From Gemmatimonadaceae bacterium (lineage in GTDB: Bacteria > Gemmatimonadota > Gemmatimonadetes > Gemmatimonadales > Gemmatimonadaceae), in the NCBI GenBank assembly GCA_025929535.1, contig JAICLZ010000010.1, forward strand, positions 1 to 64,000: DNA of 64,000 bases, given 5' to 3'. The position numbers and the translations under genes were made by a program. The first letter of the stretch is position 1. The number at the start of each line of letters is the position of its first letter. Of this stretch, positions 28,815-38,828 are shown piece by piece. The notes under the pieces were generated by a model that saw only the letters and a program-made list of their open reading frames with translations, searched no databases and had not been told where the DNA came from.

Positions 28815-31079
28815 ATGAGTTACGATCGGGAGGACGCGCTCGACTATCACGCACGTGGACGGCCCGGAAAAATCGCCGTCGTACCCACCAAACCGCTCGA
28901 CAATCAACGCGACCTGTCGCTGGCGTACTCGCCCGGCGTGGCCGAGCCGTGTCTCGAGATTCAGCGCAGCGCGGAAGAGGCGTACAAGTACACGGCAAAG
29001 GGAAATCTCGTTGCCGTCGTGACGAACGGTACGGCCGTGCTCGGGCTTGGCAACATCGGCGCGCTCGCCTCGAAGCCGGTGATGGAAGGCAAGGCGAATC
29101 TCTTCAAGCAATTCGCCGATCTCGACGTCTTCGACATCGAGGTGGGCTCCGACGTCCCGGATGACCTCATCACCTTCTGCAAGCTCCTCGAGCCGACCGT
29201 GGGCGGGATCAATCTCGAGGACATCCGCGCCCCCGACTGCTTCTACGTCGAGCAAACGCTGCGCGAGGCGCTCAGGATTCCGGTCTTTCACGACGACCAG
29301 CACGGGACCGCGATCATCTCGGGTGCCGCGCTCCTGAACGCGCTCGAGCTCGTGACGAAGAACATCGCGGATGTGCGCGTCGTGTTCTCGGGCGCAGGCG
29401 CCGCGGCGCTGTCCACCGCGGAGCACTACGTTCGGCTCGGCGTGAAGCGCGAGAACATCACGATGAGCGATCTCCACGGCGTGGTGTACGCGGGTCGCAC
29501 GGTCGCGATGGATCCGTACAAGGCACGCTTCGCGCGCGAGACGCCGATGCGCACCATCACCGAGGCGCTCGTGGGCGCGGACGTGTTCGTCGGGCTCTCG
29601 GCAGGGGGCGCGATCACCGGCGCGATGATCGCGGGGATGGCGGAGCGGCCGATCATCTTCGCGCTCGCGAACCCCGTTCCCGAGATTCTTCCGCACGAGG
29701 TGCGCGCGGTGCGGAGCGACGCGATCATCGCGACCGGCCGCTCCGACTATCCCAATCAGGTCAACAACGTTCTCGGATTTCCGTTCATCTTCCGCGGCGC
29801 CCTCGACGTGCGCGCGACGCAGATCAACGAAGAGATGAAGATGGCCGCCACGCGCGCCCTCGCGTCGCTCGCCAAGCAGGGCGTGCCGGACAGCGTCGCG
29901 CGGCTGTACGGCTTGTCATCCGTGACGTTCGGGACCGACTACATCATCCCGTACGCGTTCGACCCGCGCGTGCTGCTCTGGGTGGCGCCGGCAGTCGCGT
30001 GGGCGGCGGTTGCCACGGGCGTCGCCACGCACTTCATCGATCTCGACGACTACCGCGTGGCGCTCGAGACGCGGCTGGGGCGTGCGCGCGGCATCATGCG
30101 CGGGATCATGAGCCGCGCGATGCAGAGTCCGAAGCGCGTCGTGTTTCCCGAGGGCGAGGACCCGAAGATCATCGAGGCCGCCCGCATTCTGCTCGACGAG
30201 CAGATCGCCTTTCCCATTCTGCTCGGCAATCGTGCCCTCATCGAGAAGGTGGCGGCCGGCAGCCGGATCCCGATCGAGGACATCGAGATCGAGGACCCCG
30301 TGGCCTCACCGCACCGCGAGGCATACGCGGAGTTTCTCTTCGTGCGCCGGCAGCGCAAGGGCATGAGTCTCGCTGAAGCACATCAGCGTCTGCTCAACGC
30401 CAACTACTTCGGAAGCGTCATGGTCGCGCTGGGCCACGCCGATGCGCTGGTGTCCGGGGTCAACATGCACTACCCGGAGACCATCCGTCCCGCGCTCCAG
30501 GTGATCGGTGCGCAGCCCGAAGTCGGGATCGTGAGCGGATTGTACATGCTCGTGTTCGAGCGGCACGTCGTCTTCTGCGGCGACACCACGGTGAACATCG
30601 ATCCCACCGCCGAGCAGCTGGCGCAGATCGCGGAAGGCGCCGCGCGCCTCGTGCGCACCTTCGGCATCGAGCCGCACGTCGCGTTGCTCTCGTTCTCGAA
30701 CTTCGGCTCCGTGCAGCATCCCGAAGCCAGGAAGGTCGCACACGCCGTGGAGCTGCTCCGGGCGCGCAACCCTGCACTCATGGTGGACGGCGAAATGCAA
30801 GCCGACACGGCAGTCGATGAGCGCAGGCTCAAGACGATGTACCCCTTCAGCACCCTGACGGAACGTGCGAACGTGCTCATCTTTCCGAACCTGAGCGCCG
30901 GCAACATCGCCTACAAGTTGCTGAACCATCTGGGCGGTGCGACGGCGATCGGACCGATTCTCGTCGGCATGCGCCGACCGGTGCACGTGCTCGAGGAAGG
31001 CGCGGACGTGCAGGACATCGTGAACATGGCGGCCGTGGCCGTCATCGACGCGCAGCAGCACGAGGCCGCGGCTCGTTGA
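28815..31079 (+). CDS. maeB: NADP-dependent malic enzyme with C-terminal phosphotransacetylase domain
   Basis: [31 protein letters not shown]...[21 protein letters not shown]...; PTA domain [32 protein letters not shown]. Confidence 0.96.
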   Translation: MSYDREDALDYHARGRPGKIAVVPTKPLDNQRDLSLAYSPGVAEPCLEIQRSAEEAYKYTAKGNLVAVVTNGTAVLGLGNIGALASKPVMEGKANLFKQFADLDVFDIEVGSDVPDDLITFCKLLEPTVGGINLEDIRAPDCFYVEQTLREALRIPVFHDDQHGTAIISGAALLNALELVTKNIADVRVVFSGAGAAALSTAEHYVRLGVKRENITMSDLHGVVYAGRTVAMDPYKARFARETPMRTITEALVGADVFVGLSAGGAITGAMIAGMAERPIIFALANPVPEILPHEVRAVRSDAIIATGRSDYPNQVNNVLGFPFIFRGALDVRATQINEEMKMAATRALASLAKQGVPDSVARLYGLSSVTFGTDYIIPYAFDPRVLLWVAPAVAWAAVATGVATHFIDLDDYRVALETRLGRARGIMRGIMSRAMQSPKRVVFPEGEDPKIIEAARILLDEQIAFPILLGNRALIEKVAAGSRIPIEDIEIEDPVASPHREAYAEFLFVRRQRKGMSLAEAHQRLLNANYFGSVMVALGHADALVSGVNMHYPETIRPALQVIGAQPEVGIVSGLYMLVFERHVVFCGDTTVNIDPTAEQLAQIAEGAARLVRTFGIEPHVALLSFSNFGSVQHPEARKVAHAVELLRARNPALMVDGEMQADTAVDERRLKTMYPFSTLTERANVLIFPNLSAGNIAYKLLNHLGGATAIGPILVGMRRPVHVLEEGADVQDIVNMAAVAVIDAQQHEAAAR

Positions 31080-31127
31080 TCAATCGTCGGCACCGACCAC
31101 ACTGCATTCACCGGACTCGTTCACCAT

Positions 31128-32753
31128 ATGACTACTCACGCGGCTCCCACCCCTACTGCTCCCACCCGTTCCGAGAATCGCAGCCTTGCGCAGCAGGGGC
31201 TGCGGCCGAGTGGATGCGTGCACTGGAATCTGGTCGCTCCGGAGCTGATCCAGCAGGCGGTGCGACGGGATGAAGGACTGCTCGCGGACATGGGGCCGTT
31301 CGTCGCGGTCACGTCTCCGCACACGGGCCGCTCACCGAACGACAAGTTCGTGGTCGAGGATCCCGACATCGCGCAGGATGTCTGGTGGGGAAAGGTGAAT
31401 CAGCCCATCTCCCCCGAGTATTTCGAGGTGCTGCTCGCCGATGTGCGAAAGTATCTCGACGCGAGCAGCGACTTGTTCGTGCAGGACCTGTGGGCGGGCG
31501 CCGATCCGGTGCATCGCCTGTCCGTGCGCTTCGTCAGCCCGAATGCGTGGCACATGCAGTTCGTCAGGAACATGTTCCTCCGGCCCACCGTCGGCGATCT
31601 GGCGAGCTTCGCCCCGAACTTCACCGTGCTGCACGCGCCGGAGATGCAGGCGGATCCCAAGCGCCACGGTACGCGCAGCAGCACCTTCATCGTGCTGAGC
31701 TTCGCGAAGCGCACGATCCTCATCGGAGGTACGCGCTACGCGGGCGAGCTCAAGAAGTCGATCTTCACCGTCATGAACTACCTGATGCCGAAAGAGAACG
31801 TGCTGCCGATGCACTGCTCCGCCAACGTGGGCGAGCAGGGTGACACGGCACTCTTCTTCGGCCTTTCGGGCACCGGCAAGACCACGCTCTCCGCGGATCC
31901 GCACCGCTTTCTCGTGGGGGATGACGAGCACGGATGGAGCGAGCACGGCATCTTCAACTTCGAAGGCGGGTGCTACGCGAAAGCGATCAACCTCTCGGCC
32001 GACGGCGAGCCCGAGATCTATCGCACCACCCAGATGTTCGGAACGATTCTCGAGAATACGGTGCTCGATCCCGTGTCGCGCCAGGTGGACTTCGCGAACA
32101 TGTCGATCACGGAGAACACGCGCGCGAGCTACCCGATGCACTACATCAAGCGCCACGTCGCCGGCGGACGCGCGGGACATCCGCGCCACGTCGTCTTTCT
32201 CACGGCGGATGCGTTCGGCGTGCTCCCGCCCATCGCTGCGCTCACGCGCGAGCAGGCGATGTACTATTTCCTCTCCGGCTACACCGCGAAGGTCGCGGGC
32301 ACGGAGCGCGGAGTGAAGGAGCCGCAGGCGACGTTCAGCGCGTGCTTCGGCGCCGTCTTTCTCGTGTGGCATCCGTCGCGCTACGCGCAGATGCTCGGGA
32401 AGTTGCTCGAGCAGCACAATGCGCAGGTCTGGCTCGTGAATACGGGGTGGACGGGCGGCCCGTACGGCGTGGGCACGCGCATGAAGCTCGGCCACACGCG
32501 CGCGATGGTTCGCGCCGCGCTCGCGGGCGAGCTCACCGGCGCACCCACGACCACCGATCCGATGTTCGGGCTCGCAGTCCCGACGTCCATACGCGACGTG
32601 CCCGGCGCGCTGCTCTCGCCCAGGAGCACGTGGGCGGTTCCCGCGGCGTACGATGCGCAGGCGCACACGCTCGCACAGATGTTCGCCAGGAATTTCGAGC
32701 AGTTCGCAAGCGGCGTGGACCCGGCCGTGCGCGACGCGGGCCCGCGCGGATGA
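31128..32753 (+). CDS. pckA: phosphoenolpyruvate carboxykinase (ATP)
   Basis: ALFFGLSGTGKTTLSADPHRFLVGDDEHGWSEHGIFNFEGGCYAKAINLS; NTGWTGGPYGVGTRMKL. Confidence 0.97.
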   Translation: MTTHAAPTPTAPTRSENRSLAQQGLRPSGCVHWNLVAPELIQQAVRRDEGLLADMGPFVAVTSPHTGRSPNDKFVVEDPDIAQDVWWGKVNQPISPEYFEVLLADVRKYLDASSDLFVQDLWAGADPVHRLSVRFVSPNAWHMQFVRNMFLRPTVGDLASFAPNFTVLHAPEMQADPKRHGTRSSTFIVLSFAKRTILIGGTRYAGELKKSIFTVMNYLMPKENVLPMHCSANVGEQGDTALFFGLSGTGKTTLSADPHRFLVGDDEHGWSEHGIFNFEGGCYAKAINLSADGEPEIYRTTQMFGTILENTVLDPVSRQVDFANMSITENTRASYPMHYIKRHVAGGRAGHPRHVVFLTADAFGVLPPIAALTREQAMYYFLSGYTAKVAGTERGVKEPQATFSACFGAVFLVWHPSRYAQMLGKLLEQHNAQVWLVNTGWTGGPYGVGTRMKLGHTRAMVRAALAGELTGAPTTTDPMFGLAVPTSIRDVPGALLSPRSTWAVPAAYDAQAHTLAQMFARNFEQFASGVDPAVRDAGPRG

Positions 32754-32766
32754 GACGAACGCGCAC

Positions 32767-33987
32767 GTGACGATCGTTCGCGATCCGCTCTGGAACAACA
32801 TTCCGCTCGACGCGGATGCCATGCGGCTCGTCGACACCGCGGTGTTTCAGCGGCTGCGCTACGTGCGCCAGCTGGGTCTCGCGTTTCTCGTCTATCCCGG
32901 CGCCACGCACTCGCGCTTCGAGCACGCGCTCGGCACCTACCATCTCACCGGGCGCACGCTCGGCCTGCTCCGCGAGCGTGGCGAGCTCGCGCGCCTGCCG
33001 GCCGATGAGTGCGCGATCGTGCGCGCGGCCGCCCTGCTGCACGACGTGGGACACTATCCCTTCTCGCACGCGCTCGAGGAGATCGGTGCGCTGCACCACG
33101 AGGCGGTCGCGCGCTCGCTGATCACCGGCGGCGAGATCGCCGCGGTGCTCGCGAGCTCCATCGGCGCGAACGCGGCAATGCGCGCGCACGCGATCATCAC
33201 GGGCGAGAGCGAGAGCCCGCTGCAAGGCTTGATCTCCGGATCGCTCGATCTCGACAAGATCGAGTATCTCAAGCGCGACGCGCTCATGTGCGGCGTGCCG
33301 TACGGCGAGATCGATGTCGAGCGCCTGCTCCACTCGCTCACGATCGTCGAAGATCCCGCGAGCGGCGCGCCGGCCATCGGGCTCGTCGAGAAGGGGCTCG
33401 CGGCGCTCGAATCGCTGCTCTTCGCGAAATACCAGATGTACCGCAACGTGTACTGGCACCACGCCGTGCGAAGCGCCACCGCGATGTACAAGCGTCTCGT
33501 GGAAGAGGCGCTGCGCACGGGAGCGATCGAGGAGCGCGAGCTCGCGGGCTTCACCGATGAGGGGCTCCTGCATCGGCTCGAGGAGCGCGCGCCGTCAACG
33601 CTCCTGTTCGCGCTTCGCAATCGCCGTCTGCACAAGCGCGCCTTCGAGTGCTCGGCGGCCGAGCTGGAGGCGGGACAGGGCGACTGGATCGCGGGCGAGC
33701 GCATGCGCGTGCTCGAGGCCGAAGATGCGCTCGCACGCGAGCTCGGCGTCGCGCCGGGCGATGTGCTGCTCGACTATCCCGAGAAGCCGCGCATGCTGGG
33801 GCTCGATCTTCCCGTGCGCATGCGCGGTGGCGAGGTGCGGCGGCTCGGCGCGAGCGGGTGGCCGGCCGCGATCAACCTGCCGCTGCTGGCGCAGGAGCTC
33901 TACGAGTCGACGCGCGTGATGCGCGTGTTCGCGACGGAGGGGGTGAAGGTGCCGAGGGAGCTGGTGGTGGAGCTGCTCAGGTCCTAG
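32767..33987 (+). CDS. HD-domain phosphohydrolase (dGTPase-like family)
   Basis: RDPLWNNIPLDADAMRLVDTAVFQRLRYVRQLGLAFLVYPGATHSRFEHALGTYHL...AALLHDVGHYPFSHALEEI. Confidence 0.93.
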   Translation: MTIVRDPLWNNIPLDADAMRLVDTAVFQRLRYVRQLGLAFLVYPGATHSRFEHALGTYHLTGRTLGLLRERGELARLPADECAIVRAAALLHDVGHYPFSHALEEIGALHHEAVARSLITGGEIAAVLASSIGANAAMRAHAIITGESESPLQGLISGSLDLDKIEYLKRDALMCGVPYGEIDVERLLHSLTIVEDPASGAPAIGLVEKGLAALESLLFAKYQMYRNVYWHHAVRSATAMYKRLVEEALRTGAIEERELAGFTDEGLLHRLEERAPSTLLFALRNRRLHKRAFECSAAELEAGQGDWIAGERMRVLEAEDALARELGVAPGDVLLDYPEKPRMLGLDLPVRMRGGEVRRLGASGWPAAINLPLLAQELYESTRVMRVFATEGVKVPRELVVELLRS

Positions 33988-34093
33988 CAGGCGGGAAGCG
34001 CATGGCGGCCACGCCCAGACTGTGGTACCTTCGCCCCGTATGCGTCGGCGCAGGCGTCGACGTGCAGAGGGCCTCCTCCACGAGGGAGCAGCA

Positions 34094-34960
34094 ATGGCCA
34101 TCGTTCTCGTCACCGGTTCCAGCACCGGCATAGGGCTGGCGACCGCACTCGCCTTCGGTCGCGCAGGACACACCGTTGCCGCGACCATGAGAAGTCCCGC
34201 CCGGTCGCCCGAGCTTGCGAACATCGCGGCGAAGGAAGGATTGCCGATCTCCGTCTTGACCATGGATGTCGATTCCGATGCGTCAGTCCGTTCGACGACC
34301 GATGAAGTACAGGAAACGCTCGGCCCAGTCGATGTGCTCGTGAACAACGCCGGGATCGAGCGCATGGGCTCCGTGGAAGAGCTGCCGCTGGCCGCGTTCC
34401 GTGCGGTGATGGAGACGAACTATTTCGGTGTCATCCGTTGCATTCAGGCGATCGTACCTTCGATGCGTGCGCGCGGCAGCGGATGCATCATCAACATCGC
34501 CTCGGTCGCGGGACAGATCGCGATGGCACCTATGGCATCGTACACGGCATCGAAATTTGCGCTCGAGGCGCTCAGCGAGTGTCTCGCCCAGGAGGTGAAG
34601 AGCTTCGGCATTCGCGTAGCGATCGTCGAGCCGGGAATCATCGACACTCCGATGTCCCGGAGCATCGGCACTCCGGACGCGCCGTCGGCCTATCCACACC
34701 GGCATCGCAATGCTGCCTTGTTCGCCACAGTATTGCAGAATCCGGCGTCGCCGTCGCTGGTGGGCGACAAGGTTCTCGAGATCGCCACGAGCAATTCGTG
34801 GCAGCTTCGCCATCCCGTGGGTCCGGACGCAGCACCATTTCTCGGCTGGCGCCGGGGCATGAACGACGAGGCGTGGGTCGATTTCGGCGCGCTGGACGAC
34901 ACTGCATGGCTCGATCGCGTCAAGACGGACTTCGGATTGGACGCGCGCCCCGCGATGTGA
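34094..34960 (+). CDS. short-chain dehydrogenase/reductase
   Basis: MAIVLVTGSSTGIGLATALAFGRAGHTVAATMR...VDVLVNNAGIERMG...YTASKFALEALSECLAQE; GGGAG RBS. Confidence 0.94.
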   Translation: MAIVLVTGSSTGIGLATALAFGRAGHTVAATMRSPARSPELANIAAKEGLPISVLTMDVDSDASVRSTTDEVQETLGPVDVLVNNAGIERMGSVEELPLAAFRAVMETNYFGVIRCIQAIVPSMRARGSGCIINIASVAGQIAMAPMASYTASKFALEALSECLAQEVKSFGIRVAIVEPGIIDTPMSRSIGTPDAPSAYPHRHRNAALFATVLQNPASPSLVGDKVLEIATSNSWQLRHPVGPDAAPFLGWRRGMNDEAWVDFGALDDTAWLDRVKTDFGLDARPAM

Positions 34961-35042
34961 GAAGCTCGCGAGCAAGGAGTTACTCAATCGCGAGAAAACT
35001 TCGTGCTCGGCATCCGAATGCACGCCAAATAGCGCCCTTTGC

Positions 35043-36089
35043 ATGAGCATCTATGGGCTGCCTTTCCGGATATCGCATCGAATTTCCATTGAGGGATTCG
35101 ACGCTCGGATCGCACCATCGACCGCGGACGAACGGGAGTACATTCGCGAAAAGCTCCGGGCGGCTCTGGAGATTATTCAGGTCAACGCGCCCGTTCGATT
35201 CGCGTGTCTGCGCCGCGATGTGGCGCGAATTTACGTAGGTCCCATTCCCGCGCTGGGGCAGTGGATCGACGATGCCAAAATGTGCGCCCTCGACTTCGAT
35301 TACTTGCAAAGATCGTCAACTTCACCAAGCGGGTTGGCGCTCACCCTGGTTCACGAAGGAATGCACGCCCGATTGATTCGAGCAGGATTCGGTTACGACG
35401 AAAACGTGCGCGCGCGAATCGAGGACCTGTGTATTCGTGCCGAAGTGATCGTGGCGCGTCGCATGCCCGATGGAGAACAGCTCGCGGCGCATGCGGAGCG
35501 TAGAAGAAATTCGTTCGACTCCGACTTCTGGACCGATGCGGCTCATCACGAACGCATGCGCGAACACTCCGAAGGCTACGGTTGGCTGGGCAGGCTCGGG
35601 TTCCGGGTCGGCGAATTGCTACTGCGCGTTCGCGGCGCTCGACAGGAGAGTCGTGGCATATTCACAGCCGGTGCGCTATGGGCGGCATCGTGGGTCGTAG
35701 TTCTGAGTCCATTCACCATCTCGCAATGCGTGCATGCCCGGAAAACTGTCAGCCCGGGCGCGACTTCGATTTGGGTGCTGATACTCTTCGTCCTCTCGCC
35801 AGCTCTGTGGGGTGCGGCAAACGGAGCCTCTTTCGCCTCGTGGATCATGCTATTCGGACAGTACCGTGAGGGGAAGTCGTTTCGACTGCAACGACTGCTT
35901 CTCGTCGGCTTTCTTTGCGGAATTGTTTCGCTTTTCCTGCTCGGCACGGTGTGGGCATCGCTCGACACTGCTCGCGACCTCATCCTGCCATGGCAAATGC
36001 TGACGTTCGTCACCGGAGCGCTAAATACGGGTCTTGCGCTCGGAACCTGGGCGCTGATCACGCGTGAGTCGAGCGAAGCGCTCGCTTGA
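35043..36089 (+). CDS. putative membrane protein with HExxH (zincin-like) motif, unknown family
   Basis: GLALTLVHEGMHARLIRAGFGYDENVRARIEDLCIRAEVIVARRM followed by several hydrophobic C-terminal segments. Confidence 0.7.
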   Translation: MSIYGLPFRISHRISIEGFDARIAPSTADEREYIREKLRAALEIIQVNAPVRFACLRRDVARIYVGPIPALGQWIDDAKMCALDFDYLQRSSTSPSGLALTLVHEGMHARLIRAGFGYDENVRARIEDLCIRAEVIVARRMPDGEQLAAHAERRRNSFDSDFWTDAAHHERMREHSEGYGWLGRLGFRVGELLLRVRGARQESRGIFTAGALWAASWVVVLSPFTISQCVHARKTVSPGATSIWVLILFVLSPALWGAANGASFASWIMLFGQYREGKSFRLQRLLLVGFLCGIVSLFLLGTVWASLDTARDLILPWQMLTFVTGALNTGLALGTWALITRESSEALA

Positions 36090-36198
36090 TCGAGCTTCCG
36101 CTTCGCAATCCAATCCCGCTTGCTGCAGATCGTGAACGATTCTCCGCGTCGACGCTACGATATTCTCGCCGGCCCGCAGCTCGTGCCGAGCAGCACAC

Positions 36199-36384
36199 TC
36201 ACCCCTCCGCCGCCGCTCCAACCTCCCGCCCCCGCGCCTCCGCCAGCTTCCTCGCGATACCGCGGTAAAACGCCGCATCCATTGGCTTGCCCTGCTGCTC
36301 CAGACTCAACGCCGCCAGCTCCAGCGCGTACAGCAGGTTTCCCAGATACAGCTCGGCGAGCGAGCCCACCGTCTCGTCGGCCAT
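36199..36384 (-). CDS. small hypothetical protein (61 aa) downstream of PP2C gene
   Basis: MADETVGSLAELYLGNLLYALELAALSLEQQGKPMDAAFYRGIARKLAEARGREVGAAAEG; 15 nt downstream of the PP2C stop, helical composition. Confidence 0.55.
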   Translation of the reverse strand: MADETVGSLAELYLGNLLYALELAALSLEQQGKPMDAAFYRGIARKLAEARGREVGAAAEG

Positions 36385-36399
36385 GCTACGCTCACGCCC

Positions 36400-37176
36400 T
36401 CACGACGCCGCTGCCACTCCCGACTTCTGCGCCGCCACGTCCGCGTCCGTCGCGATGATCCGCACCACGATCGCGGTGATGTTGTCGAGCCCTCCGCGCC
36501 CGTTCGCCTCCGAGATGAGCGCCTCGACCACACGCTGCGCCGTCGCGCGTGACGACAGCAGGTGGTGCAGCCGACGGTCATCCACCATCCCCGTCAGCCC
36601 GTCGCTCGCCACGAGGAACGTGTCGCCACGCTTCAGCTCACCCGTGTACGTATCGGGCTCCACGTCCGAGCCCGCGCCCACACAGCGCGTGATCACGTTG
36701 CTGTAGGGATGGTAGCGCGCCTGCTCAGGCGTGAGGAACCCGGCGTCGACCTGCTCCTGCACGTAGGAGTGGTCCTTCGTCAGCTGCGTCAGTTTCCCGT
36801 CGCGCAGCAGATAGATGCGCGAATCGCCCACCTGTCCGATCAGATACCGGTCCTGCCCCACGATCAGCACCGATGCGGTCGTGCCCATCCCCTGCTTGTC
36901 GACCTCGGTGAGCGTGCGCTCGTAGATCTCCTGATTCGCGCGCTTCAGCGCATCGGACACCTTCGTGCTCACATCGCCAGTCGTAATGTCGCGCACCACG
37001 CGCAGCTCGTCCGAGACGATCCGTACCGCCATGTCGCTCGCGATCTCGCCCGCCGCATGCCCGCCCATGCCATCGGCAACGACGAACAGTCCTGCCGGAG
37101 GGTCAGCGAAAAAGCTGTCCTCGTTCCCGGAGCGGACCATCCCCGTGTGCGTTCCCTGACCGACCTCGAGCTGCAC
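36400..37176 (-). CDS. PP2C-family Ser/Thr protein phosphatase
   Basis: VGQGTHTGMVRSGNEDSFFADPPAGLFVVADGMGGHAAGEIASDMAV...GDTFLVASDGLTGMVDD...GLDNITAIVVRI. Confidence 0.96.
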   Translation of the reverse strand: MQLEVGQGTHTGMVRSGNEDSFFADPPAGLFVVADGMGGHAAGEIASDMAVRIVSDELRVVRDITTGDVSTKVSDALKRANQEIYERTLTEVDKQGMGTTASVLIVGQDRYLIGQVGDSRIYLLRDGKLTQLTKDHSYVQEQVDAGFLTPEQARYHPYSNVITRCVGAGSDVEPDTYTGELKRGDTFLVASDGLTGMVDDRRLHHLLSSRATAQRVVEALISEANGRGGLDNITAIVVRIIATDADVAAQKSGVAAAS

Positions 37177-38369
37177 TATTGACCTTTAATCAAAATGAAT
37201 ACACCGGCCGCGACCAGAATCAGCACTGCGAGCCAAACGAGCATGGGAAGCCAGCGCAGCGATTTTTTCGCCGGAGCAGCGCGCGCGACCTGCGGCGCCG
37301 CACGCTGCACCGGCTGCGACACCACTGGCGTTCCCGCTTCCCCGGCTGCCTTCCCGGCATCGACCTTCAACGCCGCAATCGCACGAGTCTGACTGGCGTT
37401 TCCCCCCGATGCGCCCTCGGGCACACGAAAGATGAACTTGACGCCGCCAAAACGCACGTCCGGCGCTCCAATCAGTGGCGCTTCGGCGTCGATCCGCCGC
37501 CCTCCAACATACGTGCCGTTCGTCGATCCCATATCTACCACGTACCACCCATTTTCGCGCCGCTGCAGCTTCGCATGCGAATCGGACACGCTCTCGTCGG
37601 ACACGATGATGTCGTTGTGGGCACCCCGTCCGACGTGGGCCAGCGGCGACCGCACCTCCAGGATCGTTCCCTTCAGCATTCCCGAGCTGATCACCTCGAG
37701 CGTGGCCAGCGCTTCGCGCGGTGGTGCCGCGCTGTCCGCGTGAAAGCGAAACTGCTCGTCTCCGATCGTCAGCACATCGCCCTTGCCCAGCAGCAACGGA
37801 GAACTCGGCGGCTCACCGTTCACGAGCACACCGTTCGTGCTCGTATCCCGAAGAAGGTAGCCTTCGGGTGACGGTGTGAGCGAGGCATGCCGTCGCGAAA
37901 CCTCCGTCGAGCCAACGACGATGTCGCACGACGGGTCCCGGCCGAACACCACACCCTCCGCCGGAATCACGTACTCGCGCCCATCCACCAACGAGATCAC
38001 CCGTCCTCCCGTGGCCGCCGTCGGCTTTCCGGCTGCATGCGAAACGCTCTCAGGCAGACGTACGGGCTGCACGAACTGCGTGTTTCCCGCACGGAGGTCG
38101 TCACCGAAAAAAAGCTCCCTGCCGGCGACGTCGATCTTGTCGCCATGGAGCAACGGAGCGGGTTCCGCGCCCAGCAACACACCATTTACCGTGACGCTCC
38201 CGTTCATTCGTCGTACGACAGTGGAGCCATCTGCACCAACGTCGATCCTGGCGAGCGCCCCATCGTTTCCATTCCCCGCCACGCGAATACTCGCGCCCTC
38301 GTTCGCCCCCACCACGTTCTCGCCCACGATCAGCGGATATTGCTGACCATCCAACTGTATGTAGGGCAT
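37176..38369 (-). CDS. multi-FHA domain protein with C-terminal TM helix
   Basis: Two canonical FHA domains (GRDPSCDIVVGSTEVSRRHASL..DTSTNGVLVNG; GRGAHNDIIVSDESVSDSHAKLQ..DMGSTNGTYVGG) plus a degenerate N-terminal copy; TM WLPMLVWLAVLILVAAGVFILI. Abuts PP2C. Confidence 0.92.
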   Translation of the reverse strand: MPYIQLDGQQYPLIVGENVVGANEGASIRVAGNGNDGALARIDVGADGSTVVRRMNGSVTVNGVLLGAEPAPLLHGDKIDVAGRELFFGDDLRAGNTQFVQPVRLPESVSHAAGKPTAATGGRVISLVDGREYVIPAEGVVFGRDPSCDIVVGSTEVSRRHASLTPSPEGYLLRDTSTNGVLVNGEPPSSPLLLGKGDVLTIGDEQFRFHADSAAPPREALATLEVISSGMLKGTILEVRSPLAHVGRGAHNDIIVSDESVSDSHAKLQRRENGWYVVDMGSTNGTYVGGRRIDAEAPLIGAPDVRFGGVKFIFRVPEGASGGNASQTRAIAALKVDAGKAAGEAGTPVVSQPVQRAAPQVARAAPAKKSLRWLPMLVWLAVLILVAAGVFILIKGQ

Positions 38370-38521
38370 TGAGATAAAAAGGGCCGACGAGAGGCGCGGG
38401 TGGCGTGACGCAAGCGGAAGCGGTACCAGACGGGGCACTGGTACTTTCGCAGTGTGACGAAACTACGCCGCGCCCGATGGCGCGGCAAGCACGAGCGGCA
38501 CCAACCGCGTTACGTTCCTGC

Positions 38522-38794
38522 ATGCCCCTCTGGCTTCACTGGATCGTGCTCGGCCTCATCGCCGGCTCCCTCTCGAAGTTCCTGATGCCGGGTCGCGATC
38601 CCGCCGGCTGTCTCATCACGGTCGCTCTGGGCATCATCGGTGCACTCCTCGGCGGCTGGATAGGCTCCCACCTGGGCTGGGGCGCCGTCAGCGCCACAGG
38701 CTTCAGCATTCGATCGATCTCCCTCGCAACACTCGGCGCCATCCTCCTCCTGTCCATCGGGCGTCTCGTCGCACGTCTGCGCAGACGCGCCTAG
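38522..38794 (+). CDS. GlsB/YeaQ/YmgE-family (transglycosylase-associated) small membrane protein
   Basis: LHWIVLGLIAGSLSKFLMPGRDPAGCLITVALGIIGALLGGWIG. Confidence 0.87.
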   Translation: MPLWLHWIVLGLIAGSLSKFLMPGRDPAGCLITVALGIIGALLGGWIGSHLGWGAVSATGFSIRSISLATLGAILLLSIGRLVARLRRRA

Positions 38795-38816
38795 CCCGAA
38801 CGTACACCGCAAGCGT

Positions 38817-38822
38817 TAGCTT
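38817..38822 (+). promoter_or_regulatory. putative -10 element TAGCTT, 6 nt before uvrA ATG
   Basis: TTAGCTTtcggcgATG. Confidence 0.45.
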
Positions 38823-38828
38823 TCGGCG

